Shown here piece after piece: positions 1-10,199 of a stretch of 64,000 bases of DNA (position 1 is the first letter of the stretch; the number at the start of each line of letters is the position of its first letter). Under the pieces are notes generated by a model. It had not been told where the DNA came from. It made no database searches and was given only the letters and a program-made list of their open reading frames with translations. The translations under genes were made by a program, and so were the position numbers. The stretch is from Parelaphostrongylus tenuis (lineage: Eukaryota > Nematoda > Chromadorea > Rhabditida > Metastrongylidae), in assembly GCA_019055375.1 (NCBI GenBank), contig JAHQIW010000835.1, forward strand, positions 1-64,000, in the 5' to 3' direction.

Positions 1-238
1 GGCAACGCTAGTGGTTTTATAAAAGCTCATCATAGAACGCTCTAAGAGCGAAAAGAAACATTTCACGCCTAAAATGCTACACCGTCGCTCGGACGTCCCA
101 CGTGGTTCAATGGTAATTATAGGTGAAGTTTATAACTCAGCGGTGCCTCATCGTTGCATAAACGATGGAATATCACGAATCCTTTTATAAAGATTATTGC
201 CAAAAAGCTTCTTTTAAATCCTTCATTTTTTCAGAGGT

Positions 239-252
239 AATACCATATCCTT
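239..252. repeat. 5' target-site duplication of the RTE insertion
   Basis: AATACCATATCCTT here is repeated exactly at 1257-1270, directly after the RTE 3' terminus. The pair brackets the truncated LINE and marks the insertion boundaries. Confidence 0.8.
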
Positions 253-1256
253 TATATAAGGATCTCCATTCTACAACAATATCACCATTGACGTAAGAAG
301 AGGAGTTCAACAAGGCGTACAATTTTGCCAAAACTATTCACTGCCACCCTACAAAACGTCATGCGAACATTAAAATGGGACGAAATGGGAGTGAAAATTC
401 ACGGTCGACAATCAAACCATCTTCGCTTTGCTGACGATATCGTTCTCATAACACCAAACATCAGCCAAGCGGAGCGAATGTTGACCGATTTTAGTAACGC
501 CTGTGGAAAGATTGGTTTCCAACTAAATCTTACGAAAACGATGTTTATGAGGAACGGATGGGTTTTCGATGCCCCATTCACGCTTAACGGAACGACAATC
601 TCCGAATGCTCCAGTTACGTCTATCTAGGTCGTGAAGTCAACATGATGAACGACCTAGCTCCAGAGTTGAGCAGGAGGAAACGAGCGGCTTGGGGAACGT
701 TTAAGAGCATCGAAGATGTAGTGAAGAGGACAAAGAACATCCGACTCCGTGCCCACCTTTTCGACTCGACAATTATCCCTTTCCTAACGTATGCAGCAGA
801 AACTTGGTCGTTACGTAAGCAGGATGAAACATCACTTGGAGTTATCGAACGCGCATTCGAAAGGTCGATGCTAGGAGTATCCCGTATCTCGCAAATGAGA
901 AAAAGGATCCGAAGTTCCGACCTACGTCAACGATCGAAAATCAGAGACGCCGTTCTACACGCCAGGATATCGAAAATAAGGTGGCCAGGACAAGTGATGC
1001 GCTTTAACGACAACCGATGGACGAGAGCCGTTACCGACTGGATTCCTCGGGACGTCAAGCGCTCTAAAGGAAGACCACTGACCCGTTGGTCTGATTCCTT
1101 CATGAAAGCGATAGAAGAAACATATGATGCTCAGCGAATCCCTAGAGCGAGGAGGACCCACTGGGCCACTCTTGCACGCGATAGGGAAAAATGGAAGAGT
1201 TGCTGGTACCCGCTCGAGTCACTCGACGATCAACGGGACGACAGGTGATACAGGTG
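253..1256 (+). mobile_element. 5'-truncated RTE-type LINE (reverse transcriptase C-terminal half)
   Basis: The reading frame 325-1248 (307 aa from a TTG codon) is the C-terminal half of an RTE-clade non-LTR reverse transcriptase. It has the catalytic FADD motif at residues 35-38, then a KTMFMRN segment, a YLGRE segment and the basic tail (RWPGQVMRFNDNRWTRAV) typical of nematode RTE copies. Upstream, about 258-316, the frame continues as RRGVQQG in another phase. One base appears lost near 317 (GVQQGD-TISPKLF is the family pattern), so the copy is dead. The stop at 1246-1248 is followed by only a few bases ending in TACAGGTGA, the very short RTE 3' end. The copy lacks the endonuclease and the front of the RT. 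It is flanked by a 14-bp direct repeat, so it is a genuine target-primed insertion rather than a fragment of host gene. Confidence 0.93.
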
Positions 1257-1270
1257 AATACCATATCCTT
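1257..1270. repeat. 3' target-site duplication of the RTE insertion
   Basis: This is the second copy of AATACCATATCCTT (first at 239-252). It follows the TACAGGTGA end of the LINE and is followed by an A-rich run that belongs to the original locus. Confidence 0.8.
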
Positions 1271-1915
1271 ATAAAAAAATAGACTTTCAGCCACTATTGA
1301 GCATTTTTATTGCCTGTATTGCGAGAACGTAGCTTGAAAACACATCTTCTACAACTGAACATCTTTAGTAGAGGTCTATGTGGAGGTATTTCTAATACGT
1401 AGCTCGTGTAAGTGTAGGAAGAGCGCGCGTTCATCATTGCGTATGATACGGTATCAGTACCTATATGCAGAAAAAAGTATTTATCGCTTTTTGTAGACAC
1501 TTTAATAGTTATTCGATAGCTCAAATCTTGCAAAATTGAAAAGTGTGACTTCATTTTCTGAAAGGTCTCTGTAATACACTGTAACAGGGCAAAGTCTATG
1601 TTATCTAACACTTCAGCATCTTTCGATGAGCAAAGCCCTTCCTCACAAAATTCAGCATTTCTTCTTTAACACAAATTTCTACAAATTTAACTTGAAAATT
1701 TCAAGGATTTGTTTGCTTTTCGGAAGAGAGTTCTTAGTTCGCTGTTACAGGTAGAAGAACATTGAGCTTTACACTCGTTGCGCACCGTACGCCACATAAA
1801 AACTACGAGGAGCGACCGACAAGGCGCCGAGTGCGAAACTCAATATCTTTTAGCTGTTATAACGCACCGAAACGTCCTTCTCAGAAACCAAACTCATCAT
1901 AGGATACAATTCAAA

Positions 1916-2697
1916 AGTTCGACTTTCTATAAACCTCGGCATAATTAACTGTTATATGAAAATCGAGAAAAACTTATCTTGACTAGCTGACGCGAGGTTG
2001 GTAAATTAGTCGTAGAAGTTCGGCTGACGTTTCGGCGACCCGCCTTCTTAAGAGCCTGGGCGTATGTAGTGGTAGACTATTTGAATGGTTCAAATGGTCT
2101 TATTTATATGCTGTCTAGGTCAAGTTAGAAGATCAAACGAAGAAAGGGCGCGAGCTCTCGTGTGATGGTGACGCACTCGTCCTTCCGATTCATTTCGGAT
2201 TTTGGACGTTTATCCAAAATGCCTCAAGAGTCTTGCGCGTGGATGTTTCTGATTCCTGCGCTAAGATTGTGACAGTCACATCAAAATCGTTGTTGTTGCG
2301 TTTTTGTGCCCTATGTAAACCTAAAGCTTTCGTTTTATCTATTTCAGATCCACTATCTAGATGTTCTCTTATGCGGACGAAAAGTGGTCTACCCGTTTCG
2401 CCTATATATTCTTCCCCGCATGTTTTACATGTTAGTAAATAAATTGTGCCCGATCTCATACAATCTCCCTCTTTTCCGTTAGGGCAGATCATACAGTTTT
2501 TGGTGTTGCACAGTCGATCATAAAGTCTCTTGCGCATCAACTGATGGCGTAGGGTGGGAAGTGGAACTTCAACATCTACCACGGAACTTTCAAGACCGCA
2601 TCTTTTTAGGCACCTTTTAACCGCGCTACTAATTTCGTTTGATATAAATGGCAGTTTGAAGGGAACTCTATTCAGGTGCGGAGTATTGTTCTTTTGA
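1916..2697 (-). mobile_element. Penelope-like element copy P1, GIY-YIG end and 3' terminus
   Basis: On the minus strand 2582-2190 encodes a GIY-YIG endonuclease domain of Penelope-like retroelements. It shows a cysteine cluster (C30, C33, C41), then GTIYLLTC, then EEYIGETGRP, then RIREHL. The open frame extends back to about 2680, where homology to copy P2 (from about 5100) stops, so the copy is 5' truncated. A base lost near 2220 shifts the last codons out of frame. The 3' region to about 1930 contains a hammerhead motif at 2022-2056 and ends with the same terminal sequence as copies P2 and P3. The RT domain is absent. Confidence 0.88.
2022..2056 (-). ncRNA. Hammerhead ribozyme motif in PLE copy P1, decayed
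   Basis: Read on the minus strand it has stem I GGCT/AGCC, stem II GGCG/CGCC and the GAAACGTC stem III and cleavage block. The conserved CUGANGA box is CTTAAGA, a G5 to U change that should abolish catalysis. Intact relatives lie at 56565-56599 and, with wobble pairs, at 6539-6573. Confidence 0.6.
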
Positions 2698-4385
2698 TTT
2701 TTTGGCAGTTGGAAATATTCATTCTAATATCATTATATCACAAATTGTTCATGCAACAGACACTCACAGCGCGGCCTTTGGCACCTAGCCCCACAGGAAC
2801 TCCATTAGTGTTAAGAGTAGATTTGATGTTATTCATACAGTTGCTCAGATACGTCATCATCAAAATCGGTGCCAACTGAAAACATCATTTTAATAAAAGC
2901 AAAGACAACTCGACAAGTTCCATAAGGAAAGAGAAAGCAATGGAATCAATGTCGCGCTACTCACCGCCGGTTTCTCCTTTCTATAGTCATGTCAGGTTCC
3001 GGTAGAGAACAGCCCTCACTATTCACTGGAACAAAACTATTACTTGACAAATGCAAAGACGTCCGCACCCATACAACAATAAACATCAATTTTGAATGAC
3101 ATGCTTGTATCAGACTGCTTTTATATTTTCAATTCATTTGGTATCACAAAAATGAGAGAATCTATGAAAACGCATCACTATTATCAAACGTATTGATGTT
3201 ATCCTTTCGGGAGATTCCAGAAGGATTTGGGATGCTCAAAAACCGTACTAAGAGCTAAAACTATGACGTGTATTCGACTATATATTAACCAAAACATCAA
3301 AACACATCAGCTCTTCTTGTGACTTGCATTAAATGCCTCTGTAAAGTGCTGTTCTGATACTTGGGACAGTGTTTGCAAAACGGGTACTACATCATCAGCT
3401 GTCAGTACAGGAGTCGGTGGCGCGCTACTCTAAAAAGGTAGAATATTATTTGATCCTTATATTTTTAAGTTATTGGAATAAAGGGCTGCGTATAGGCTGA
3501 TGTCACTAAGTCGAACATTGCCTCCATTATACATGAAAACAAGCGCATGGTTAATAACATTCCAAACATTTCAACCGAGTACCCTAAATATCTGTAAATA
3601 AGAGCAGTCTGTGCTAGAAAGTAGATGCGTGCGTACACTTTTTCCCGTAATTTCGTTGACTCTATCTTTTCCTAGTTTTGAATTTTCTTGTTTTTTTCCA
3701 CTTAAATATGCACTTTTATTTATAAATGACGAAAAACTATTTCATTACCAAAATGCGCGCGTAGTGTCCATCCTTTCTTCATAAATGAATCGCTTTTATT
3801 CAAAGATAATTAGGTACTGAAAGATATAAGAAAAAAATTTGAAAAACATCAACGACAGAAGAACGTCTCACAGGAAAGCTAACACTGACCCATTAACTAC
3901 TTTACAGCACGAAAGCATCTTTTCAAATTGACAGCATCACTCAAATGAACAATAACTTCCGGTATTATCAGTGATTGTCACGATTGGTAAATTAGAGATA
4001 TTGCTCCGACTAATTTCTGAAGTTCCAACCACTATAATGCTAAAACAATAACTGTTTTTGCTATAAGACTTATAAGTGAATTTTGTTTCGGACAATTTCA
4101 CCATGATTACTTTTAGCGTCTTTTTCTTATTCAACAACTGTCATAGAGCGCTCTATTTGAAACTCAATTTACAAGAAATTTTACGCTGTTCAAATCATGC
4201 TTTGAAATAATAAATGTAGCACCATTCATTTCGCTCCTTAAGTTCAAATTGGATGTAAAACAAGAATAGCGACATCAAATAACAGTGAGAGAGGGAAAGC
4301 TTTCAGAGGAGTAAAGCAGAGATAATATAGCAGTTCTTCTCCCGAATAACTGCTCTGATGCTTGCTGCTCAATCTACTTTACATG
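2698..4385. other. Gene-free stretch
   Basis: AT-rich sequence with only short chance reading frames. I see no coding motif, RNA gene or recognisable repeat here. Confidence 0.5.
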
Positions 4386-4571
4386 TATAGCAAATCTCCC
4401 AATGGAGTTTGCTATCTTTTCGGGAATTCCATGATAATTTAGCCAACGCAGATGGTTCATGACCTTCGAGAGCAAATGGTATCGCAGAGGTTCGAGGACC
4501 TTAGACAGAAAGTGGTGCAAGGGGCGAGGGCGGCACCCAGCTGCCACCAACCTCAACAGACAGTTCAATCC
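4386..4571. repeat. Dispersed repeat R1, copy 1
   Basis: About 185 bp that recurs in the same orientation at 31503-31684 with many shared blocks, such as GCTATCTTTTCGGGAATT and GGCGGCACCCAGCTGCCACC. No coding potential is evident. Copy 1 ends about 20 bp before the tRNA-like cluster, which is not found next to copy 2. Confidence 0.75.
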
Positions 4572-4591
4572 CCACACAATGCACTAAATGT

Positions 4592-4663
4592 GCATCGGTG
4601 ATTCAGCGGTAGAATTGCTCGCCTGCCACGCGGGCGACTCAGGTTCGATTCCTGGTCGATGCA
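4592..4663 (+). tRNA. tRNA-Gly(GCC)-like gene or retro-pseudogene
   Basis: The sequence folds as a cloverleaf. The acceptor GCATCGG pairs with TCGATGC (one G.T). The D-arm is ATTC/GAAT. The anticodon stem CTCGC/GCGGG has loop CTGCCAC (anticodon GCC), and the T-arm has loop TTCGATT. Two things argue against a standard gene: one extra T sits between the D-arm and the anticodon arm, and the discriminator A is followed by a genomic CCA at 4664-4666. Eukaryotic nuclear tRNA genes do not encode CCA, so this may be a reverse-transcribed mature tRNA or the head of a SINE. A working tRNA gene is still possible. Confidence 0.65.
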
Positions 4664-4695
4664 CCAAGATTGTAGCAAAGGCGCCACCAGAAAAT

Positions 4696-4766
4696 GCATT
4701 GGTAGTTCCGTGGTAGAGAGATGGCACCCCAAACTGGCGATCCGGCTTTGATCCCACGCCAACGCA
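4696..4766 (+). tRNA. Degenerate tRNA-Gly-like sequence (plus arm of palindrome)
   Basis: It starts GCATTGGTAGTTC and ends CCAACGC plus A, giving an acceptor stem with one mismatch. The D-loop is GTGGTAGAG-like. The expected anticodon position reads CCC and the T-loop is degenerate (TTTGATC). It lies in inverted orientation to 4774-4844, so an RNA through both would form a long hairpin. Probably a pseudogene or tRNA-derived repeat. Confidence 0.45.
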
Positions 4767-4773
4767 CATTTGG

Positions 4774-4844
4774 TGCCCTGGGCGGAGATCGAACCAGCGT
4801 CGTCAGCGTGGCGTGCCATCCCTCTACCACTGAACCACCAATGC
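4774..4844 (-). tRNA. Degenerate tRNA-Gly-like sequence (minus arm of palindrome)
   Basis: On the minus strand it reads GCATTGGTGGTTCAGTGG for the acceptor and D-arm, a loop containing GCC at the anticodon position, a GGTTCGATC B-box, then CCAGGGC plus A. Like the tRNA at 4592 it is followed by a genomic CCA (4771-4773 on plus). The acceptor stem has one mismatch. It is a close inverted relative of 4696-4766. Confidence 0.5.
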
Positions 4845-5151
4845 ATTGGGTATCGCCTTTGCTACAACATATATACCTCAGGAGACTGCTTCGCATTACT
4901 CGTAGGATTGTTCATTTCTAATAATTCCAACTATTGATTGCATAGTATTTATCCAAGTTCTCTGTAGGTTTATTGATATCGGTGTCTTGATGTTGTCGTA
5001 TTATAATGTACGTACACCGATTTTATTGCCCAAGTTTACAGCTTGATCTACTGCAGTGAACGAAAATTACCGCATGACGAAACGATGAGAAAAGCATTCT
5101 ACACGGAAGAATCGCAGCAGAAGAATACCAACCCATCTACTCAATACCCAA

Positions 5152-5685
5152 ATGTTCCTAGATCACCTACGTTGCGCGATACCAAACAACTCGCACGTAA
5201 TGGAGTCATTTGATGTTATCTCACTCTACAAAAACGTATCAAATGACTCTGCAATGCAAGCCATTTCTAAACTCTTAAATGAAAATGAACAAAAAGTAAA
5301 TATGCATGGCTTCACATTTCAACAACTAATGACCCTCCTAAAACAATGTCATAGTTGTTCAGTTTTTCGGAGGTCGGGAAAGTACCTTAAACAACTCAGA
5401 GGGTTAGCCATGGGTCAACGTTTAGCACCTAGTCTTGCCATCGCTTTTATGTATAAGATGGAAGCTTCAGTTCTCCTTCACCGCCCATTGCTCTACTGCC
5501 GATATATAGACGATTGCTTCATTTTCTGTTCCACCCACGAGGAAATGGACAAGTGTTTTGAAATCTTGAACGGACAGTCAGAGAATATAAAATCTACGCG
5601 AGAGAGTACAAACGGGAGCTGGCTTCCATTCTTAAACATCCAAGTAAAGCTTTTGGATAGTGGCTATAGTACAAGATGGTATTGA
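5152..5685 (+). pseudogene. Penelope-like reverse transcriptase fragment
   Basis: The 177-aa frame holds the RT core motifs in order: FDVISLYKNV (residues 20-29, motif A with its Asp at 21), RGLAMGQRLAPSLA (motif B) and YCRYIDDCF, where Y-I-D-D at 118-121 is the catalytic pair of motif C. The spacing and the AMGQRLAPSLA block are typical of Penelope-like elements rather than LINEs or LTR elements. A stop at 5683-5685 ends the frame; the following sequence still resembles the PLE thumb region but with further stops. Not functional. Confidence 0.88.
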
Positions 5686-5934
5686 AAACCAAGTAATAAA
5701 AACATTTTGGTTAATCACCTTTCCTCTCATCCTTCACGCAGGAAAAAATCTCTAATTAAAAACATGTTTCGAACGGATAAAAATGTGTACACAGGAGAAG
5801 AATAGAGGAACGAATCATCAGAGTTGGCAAGAAAAATTGCCATTTCCAACGGCTACAAAACATCTGCTACTTGGGAATATTCAAAAAGTGGAATTAGGTC
5901 CCTGAAGAACGATACTCCACACCTGACTAAATTC

Positions 5935-6470
5935 CCTTCAAACTGCCATTTATATCAAACGAAATTAGTAGCGCGGTTAAAAGGTGCCTAAAAAGATGCG
6001 GTCTTGAAAGTTCCGTGGTAGATGTTGAAGTTCCACTTCCCACCCTACGCCATCAGCTGATCCGCAATAGACTTTATGATCGATTGTGCAACACCAAAAA
6101 CTGTATGATCTGCCCTAACGGAAAAGAAGGGGATTGTATGAGATCGGGCACAATTTATTTACTAACTTGTACAACATGCGGGGAAGAATTTATAGCGAAA
6201 CGGGTAGACCACTTTTCGTTCGCATAAGAGAACATCTAGATAATAAATCTAAATTAAATAACGAAAGCTTTAGGTTTACATAGGGCACAAAAACACAACA
6301 ACAACGATTTTGATGTGACTATCACAATCCTCGCGCAGGAATCAGAAACATCCACGCGCAAGACTATTGAGGCATTTAGGATAAACGCCCAAAATCCCGA
6401 AATGAATCGGAAGGACGAGTGCGTCACCATCACACGAGATCTCGCACCCTTTCTTCGTTTTATCTTCTAA
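5935..6470 (+). pseudogene. Degenerate GIY-YIG endonuclease domain of PLE copy P2
   Basis: 6015-6227 parallels copy P1 almost residue for residue through the cysteine cluster and the TIYLLTC strand. It loses the frame at the YIG motif, where one G is missing near 6192 (FIAKRVD replaces YIGETGR). Homology resumes in another frame and runs to the end of the protein near 6468 (block CVTITRDLAPFLRF). A deletion also removes part of the stretch after the GIY-YIG core. Confidence 0.85.
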
Positions 6471-6538
6471 CTTGACCTAGACAGCATATAAATAAGACCA
6501 TTCGAACCATTCAAATAGTCTACTACTTTATACGCCCA

Positions 6539-6573
6539 GGCTCTGAAGAAGGCGGGTCGTCGAAACGTCAGCC
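6539..6573 (+). ncRNA. Hammerhead ribozyme motif in PLE copy P2
   Basis: Stem I GGCT/AGCC, core CTGAAGA (fits CUGANGA), stem II GGCG/CGTC with one G.T wobble, then GAA, a two-base stem III ACGT and C as the cleavage residue. This minimal stem III layout is the one reported for hammerheads in Penelope-like elements. All core bases are present; activity is an inference. Confidence 0.72.
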
Positions 6574-6649
6574 GAACTTCTACGACTAATTTACCAACCT
6601 CGCGTCAGCTAATCAAGATAAGTTTTCTCGATTATCATAGGATAGTTAG

Positions 6650-9380
6650 GATTTGTGCTATCGAATGGATATTGAAAGTCTGAAAAAAAACCTCTGTCCA
6701 GCGAAAAATGCTTGAGTGTGAAAGAAAAATTGGTAAATCTACGTTGAGAGGTGACAAATTTTTAAGCCACTCTCATTCTCGGAACAGGCAATTCAGGCAG
6801 AAGTGTTGTAGTCATTCGGAGGCTTAAAACTCTGCCTAAAGCTACACGTTGCCGATCTTTTAAAACACCCTTTTATAACTGTAGCATCCGAAAAAAACTT
6901 CATTTCTCACTCGCATTTCGCCTTCATTTTCACCACGAGTATAATTTGCTAAAAGCACGAAAAGCTTGTCAGTGTGTACACAATTTTCCGCTGTGTCAAA
7001 ATCACTCGTTTTGATCTAAAGTTTCTGTCGATGGGGTGAAAAATCCTCAATAGTGTATAACAATAGTTGCCGCCTTTTTAAGCACAGCACAGTAGATCAC
7101 TGTCGATTGCGCAAGGCAGATCAGGAGATTATCCTACTGACAAGTCATTGCTGTGGCTTGCCTTCACATTCTATTCTGCTATGAACCTTTTCGGCAACTT
7201 TGCTTACCGGTCAATTCATGGAGCGGAGGAACGGGGCCGGTGCGGAACAACCGATCGCGTTTGAAACATTGTTATTCAATCTCGGATTTTCCACGGAATC
7301 GACAGAAACTTCAGATAAAACGTAGTTTCTGATGCTACTGAGAATTGTCTATGCGCTGAAATGCCTTTCGTGCTTTTAGCGATTCATAGGCATGGTAAAA
7401 ATGAAGGCGAAGGGCGAATGAGAAACGAAATTTTATTCTGGATGCTACAGCGACATAAAAAAGTGATCTAAAAAAATCGGCATCGCAAAGCTGTAGCCAG
7501 AGATTTTAGCTTTCTACTGATTACAAACGCTCCTGAGAAAAGATCCTGACCAGCGAACGAGATTGCCCCAAACATTTGACGCTGTTTAGCTCATAAGTAC
7601 CGAAAATTTTACTTCTCCTTTACAGCATAATTTAGAAACCATTTGATAAATAAAACACACCATTCAGATTCTCGGTATTCAAGCTGTAGAATAATTACTC
7701 GCCTCGAAAAGGGATAAAAAATATTTTCTTCTTGAACATGGATGCGGATAGGCGAGAAGCACAGAGACTTTTCTAGAGACACATATTTCTGACCAATAGT
7801 TTGCATAATGCCGATGCTCTAAGCCTTTTATCCGAACATTGTTGCATTTTACTGCTCAGATTTCTTCCACTGTCCGTAAGTACTTAACCTTTTCTCGCTT
7901 ACCTCAACTTTCGCATAACTGGAAATAAGGGAGTGATTGTTATGAATACAGTTATAGTGAGAGTGTCTGATGAACATTTATCGAATACAGAGGCATAATA
8001 ATTTTTGATAAATCAATAGTTGTTTTCCAATTTGTATCTGCTGTGATGACTCATGGGTCTTACATAAAACTGGGGAAGAGCACAACTAAGGATTTTCATT
8101 GTGATACTCTTTGTACAATGCAAAACAATTGATTGAATGCTAATGTCAGTAAAATTGCGTAGTAAATGAGCGTTTTTCTCTACTGAAGATACGTATAAAT
8201 AAATCGAAAGCATATGAGTAAGTAGAGGATATCTTATTCTATCAAGGCAATGCAAGAAATCAGGAAGTTTTTGCTAAACGAAGAAAAAAAACCTTTGTCA
8301 AACAACGAAAATCGCGCAATCCACTTTGCGCACATCGATTTCTATAGCCGTCAGTTAGGGGTTAATTGCAGTTTATCTTTTTCACTTTGAGCAAAAGTTA
8401 ACGTGCTGAACAATAGACAGTTGTTCAACAAAACTTGTGAAAGTGAATGTTCGCAATCGGATTCACCCCTCCTCCTGTGGGTGTCCTTCACATTTCAATT
8501 TTATGAGCAGTTTGAGAAGATCGCGGATAGCTGCTCCACAAGGGAAGGTGACTGCTTTGGTGATGTGGAAGCGCATAGGCTAGAAACATCTAACAATGTT
8601 GCGGAAGTGTTTGTTCTGGTCTAGAGCAAATTTAACGATGTCTCTCACATGAAAAGATCAACTCACATTCTCTTCGACTGTCTCACAGCAAGACCTGAGA
8701 GATCGAACGTTGAGCGTTTTTTATTACGTAACTTATTTTCCTTTCGTATAATTATATTGTTCAGAATCTATGATAGTAGATCATTCCGAAGTCTTCTTCA
8801 CAAACACTCATTATTATATGTGAAACCAGCAGAAAATTTTTGTGGCTTTGAGCTCATATCTGTATTGGTTGTGAATCCAAACCACCACCATAGACAACAA
8901 TCGCGAGAAAAGGAGACGAATGGAAATCGTGCTGTACTCCGCACAATTCGCGAAGACCAAATGTTGAAATATTTAGGTAAGCAAGTAATAGAAACTTCCA
9001 CCATTACGATTAGATTTTTGATGGAGCAGCGCGATCTTTTGAGCTGATTTGCTTTCAGCCTACAATTTCAAATGATGCTGCCAAACTTTCCCATATAGAT
9101 GGAAATGATAGAATCGTTGGATTCACTGCTGCGCATTGCGGTTGAACACTCAAGAACGACACTGCGACAGAGCGTGACGAGAGACCATTTATGAGTTGTC
9201 CACTTTAGTCTCAAAAAAGACATTAGGTTCCTAGTAAATTGACAGTCGAACACATAACCTTCCGTTTTTTTACCGCACGTCGCAGTTCTATGGATGAATG
9301 GTAGTGGAGTTTTTTCTTAAAAAATAAATTGATAATTTCAAATCTCTCATTCATGTTTGCCATCACCGCTACGATTTTAT
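6650..9380. other. Gene-free stretch with degenerate repeat fragments
   Basis: No gene was recognised. Parts of 6650-7600 (for example GCTATCGAATGG and CTAAAAGCACGAAAAG) resemble blocks of the dispersed repeat best seen at 40.1 and 51.0 kb. The remainder is AT-rich with chance frames. Confidence 0.35.
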
Positions 9381-9639
9381 TTTCTCAGTACCTGTACAGT
9401 GAATCGTATTGCTCATCCAGAAACGTTACATTTTGGACGGCCGCGTTCAGTACTTTTTTGTGAATTTTTTCCGTAAATATGAGGTCTCCAGCTAAGTTTC
9501 TGAACTTGACCCAGAAAACAGAAGTTTTCCCACAAACACAATTTTTTTTACCGAATTTGTGCAAGATTTTCTTGCGCATCGTTTGGTATATTTTTGCACA
9601 TACTCGTCCAACATTGGAGCCGCTATGGGAACTCACTTG

Positions 9640-9960
9640 CAACTTAGTGCTTTACGAGTTTCAATTGAGGCACAATTTTCAAACTGCATTTGACAACATC
9701 AAGCGTGCGAAAGGCCGCCAAATTGTGGGTGGAACTACGGCGTATGAATGGTAAAAAAAAGTTTTGCAATGGAGATACTGATTTGGCCGATCAACCAAGA
9801 TCCGGAATACCACGTGAAATTGATTGAAAAGCAATTATTGAAGCAACTGAAAAAGATCCGAGTTTGTCAAGCGCTGATTTGGCCGATTTTCGCGAAAGAT
9901 GTTGGCAAGAAATGCATCGATGCACACCCAGAGTACTCCAGTTAATGTTATTTGGTCTTT
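9640..9960 (+). pseudogene. Mariner transposase N-terminal fragment
   Basis: In shifting frames the sequence reads as the first part of a mariner transposase: LYEFQLRHNFQTAFDNIKRA, then TTAYEWYKKF, then DTDLADQPRSG and IIEATEKDPSLSSADLAD. This is the paired helix-turn-helix with its linker. The first half lies in a frame ending at 9754 and the second in the frame from 9864, so indels separate them. No catalytic domain follows and I could not place inverted repeats. The sequence differs from the bandit-like MITEs elsewhere in the window. Confidence 0.75.
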
Positions 9961-10199
9961 CGATTACTTGGAAAAACAAATTTTTGAATTTTTGGATCAA
10001 GTTCGAAAACACAGTTGGAGACCTAAAAATCTCCGATCCTCAACCGACCTTCGTGGTTCACCTATGGGGAACGGTGTTCCTTTCGTCTTCGATGTGCTGC
10101 AGAAATTCATTGCTCAATAGGACCTCGCATTATGCCGTGTTTCATATTCCCTTCCTTCCGGAAGCTCAGTTCAGAAGAAATTTTGTGACTGCCTGAACA

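Larger units (their letters stand above)
4669..4868. repeat. 200-bp palindrome built from two tRNA-like sequences
   Basis: The outer arms (ATTGTAGCAAAGGCG at 4669-4683, and its complement ending at 4868) enclose the two inverted tRNA-Gly-like units with a 7-bp spacer near 4770. The long frames that cross this region on both strands are by-products of the palindrome and are not genes. Confidence 0.65.
5100..6645 (+). mobile_element. Penelope-like element copy P2 (RT, GIY-YIG, 3' terminus)
   Basis: The longest PLE copy in the window. 5152-5685 encodes the RT core and 5935-6470 the degenerate GIY-YIG domain. The 3' untranslated part has a hammerhead motif at 6539-6573 and the terminal sequence ends near 6640. 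The 5' end is truncated at about 5100, inside the part before the RT core, and several frameshifts separate the two domains. The left boundary is my estimate from loss of coding similarity. Confidence 0.88.

Noticed and set aside
4565..4921. Long overlapping frames on both strands across the tRNA-like cluster
   Set aside because: They are translations of tRNA-like palindromic DNA in several frames. None has a protein motif, and the RNA structures explain the sequence.
9385..9642. 85-aa minus-strand frame beside the mariner fragment
   Set aside because: Cys and Lys-rich but without a recognisable motif, and it overlaps the start of the plus-strand mariner remnant.
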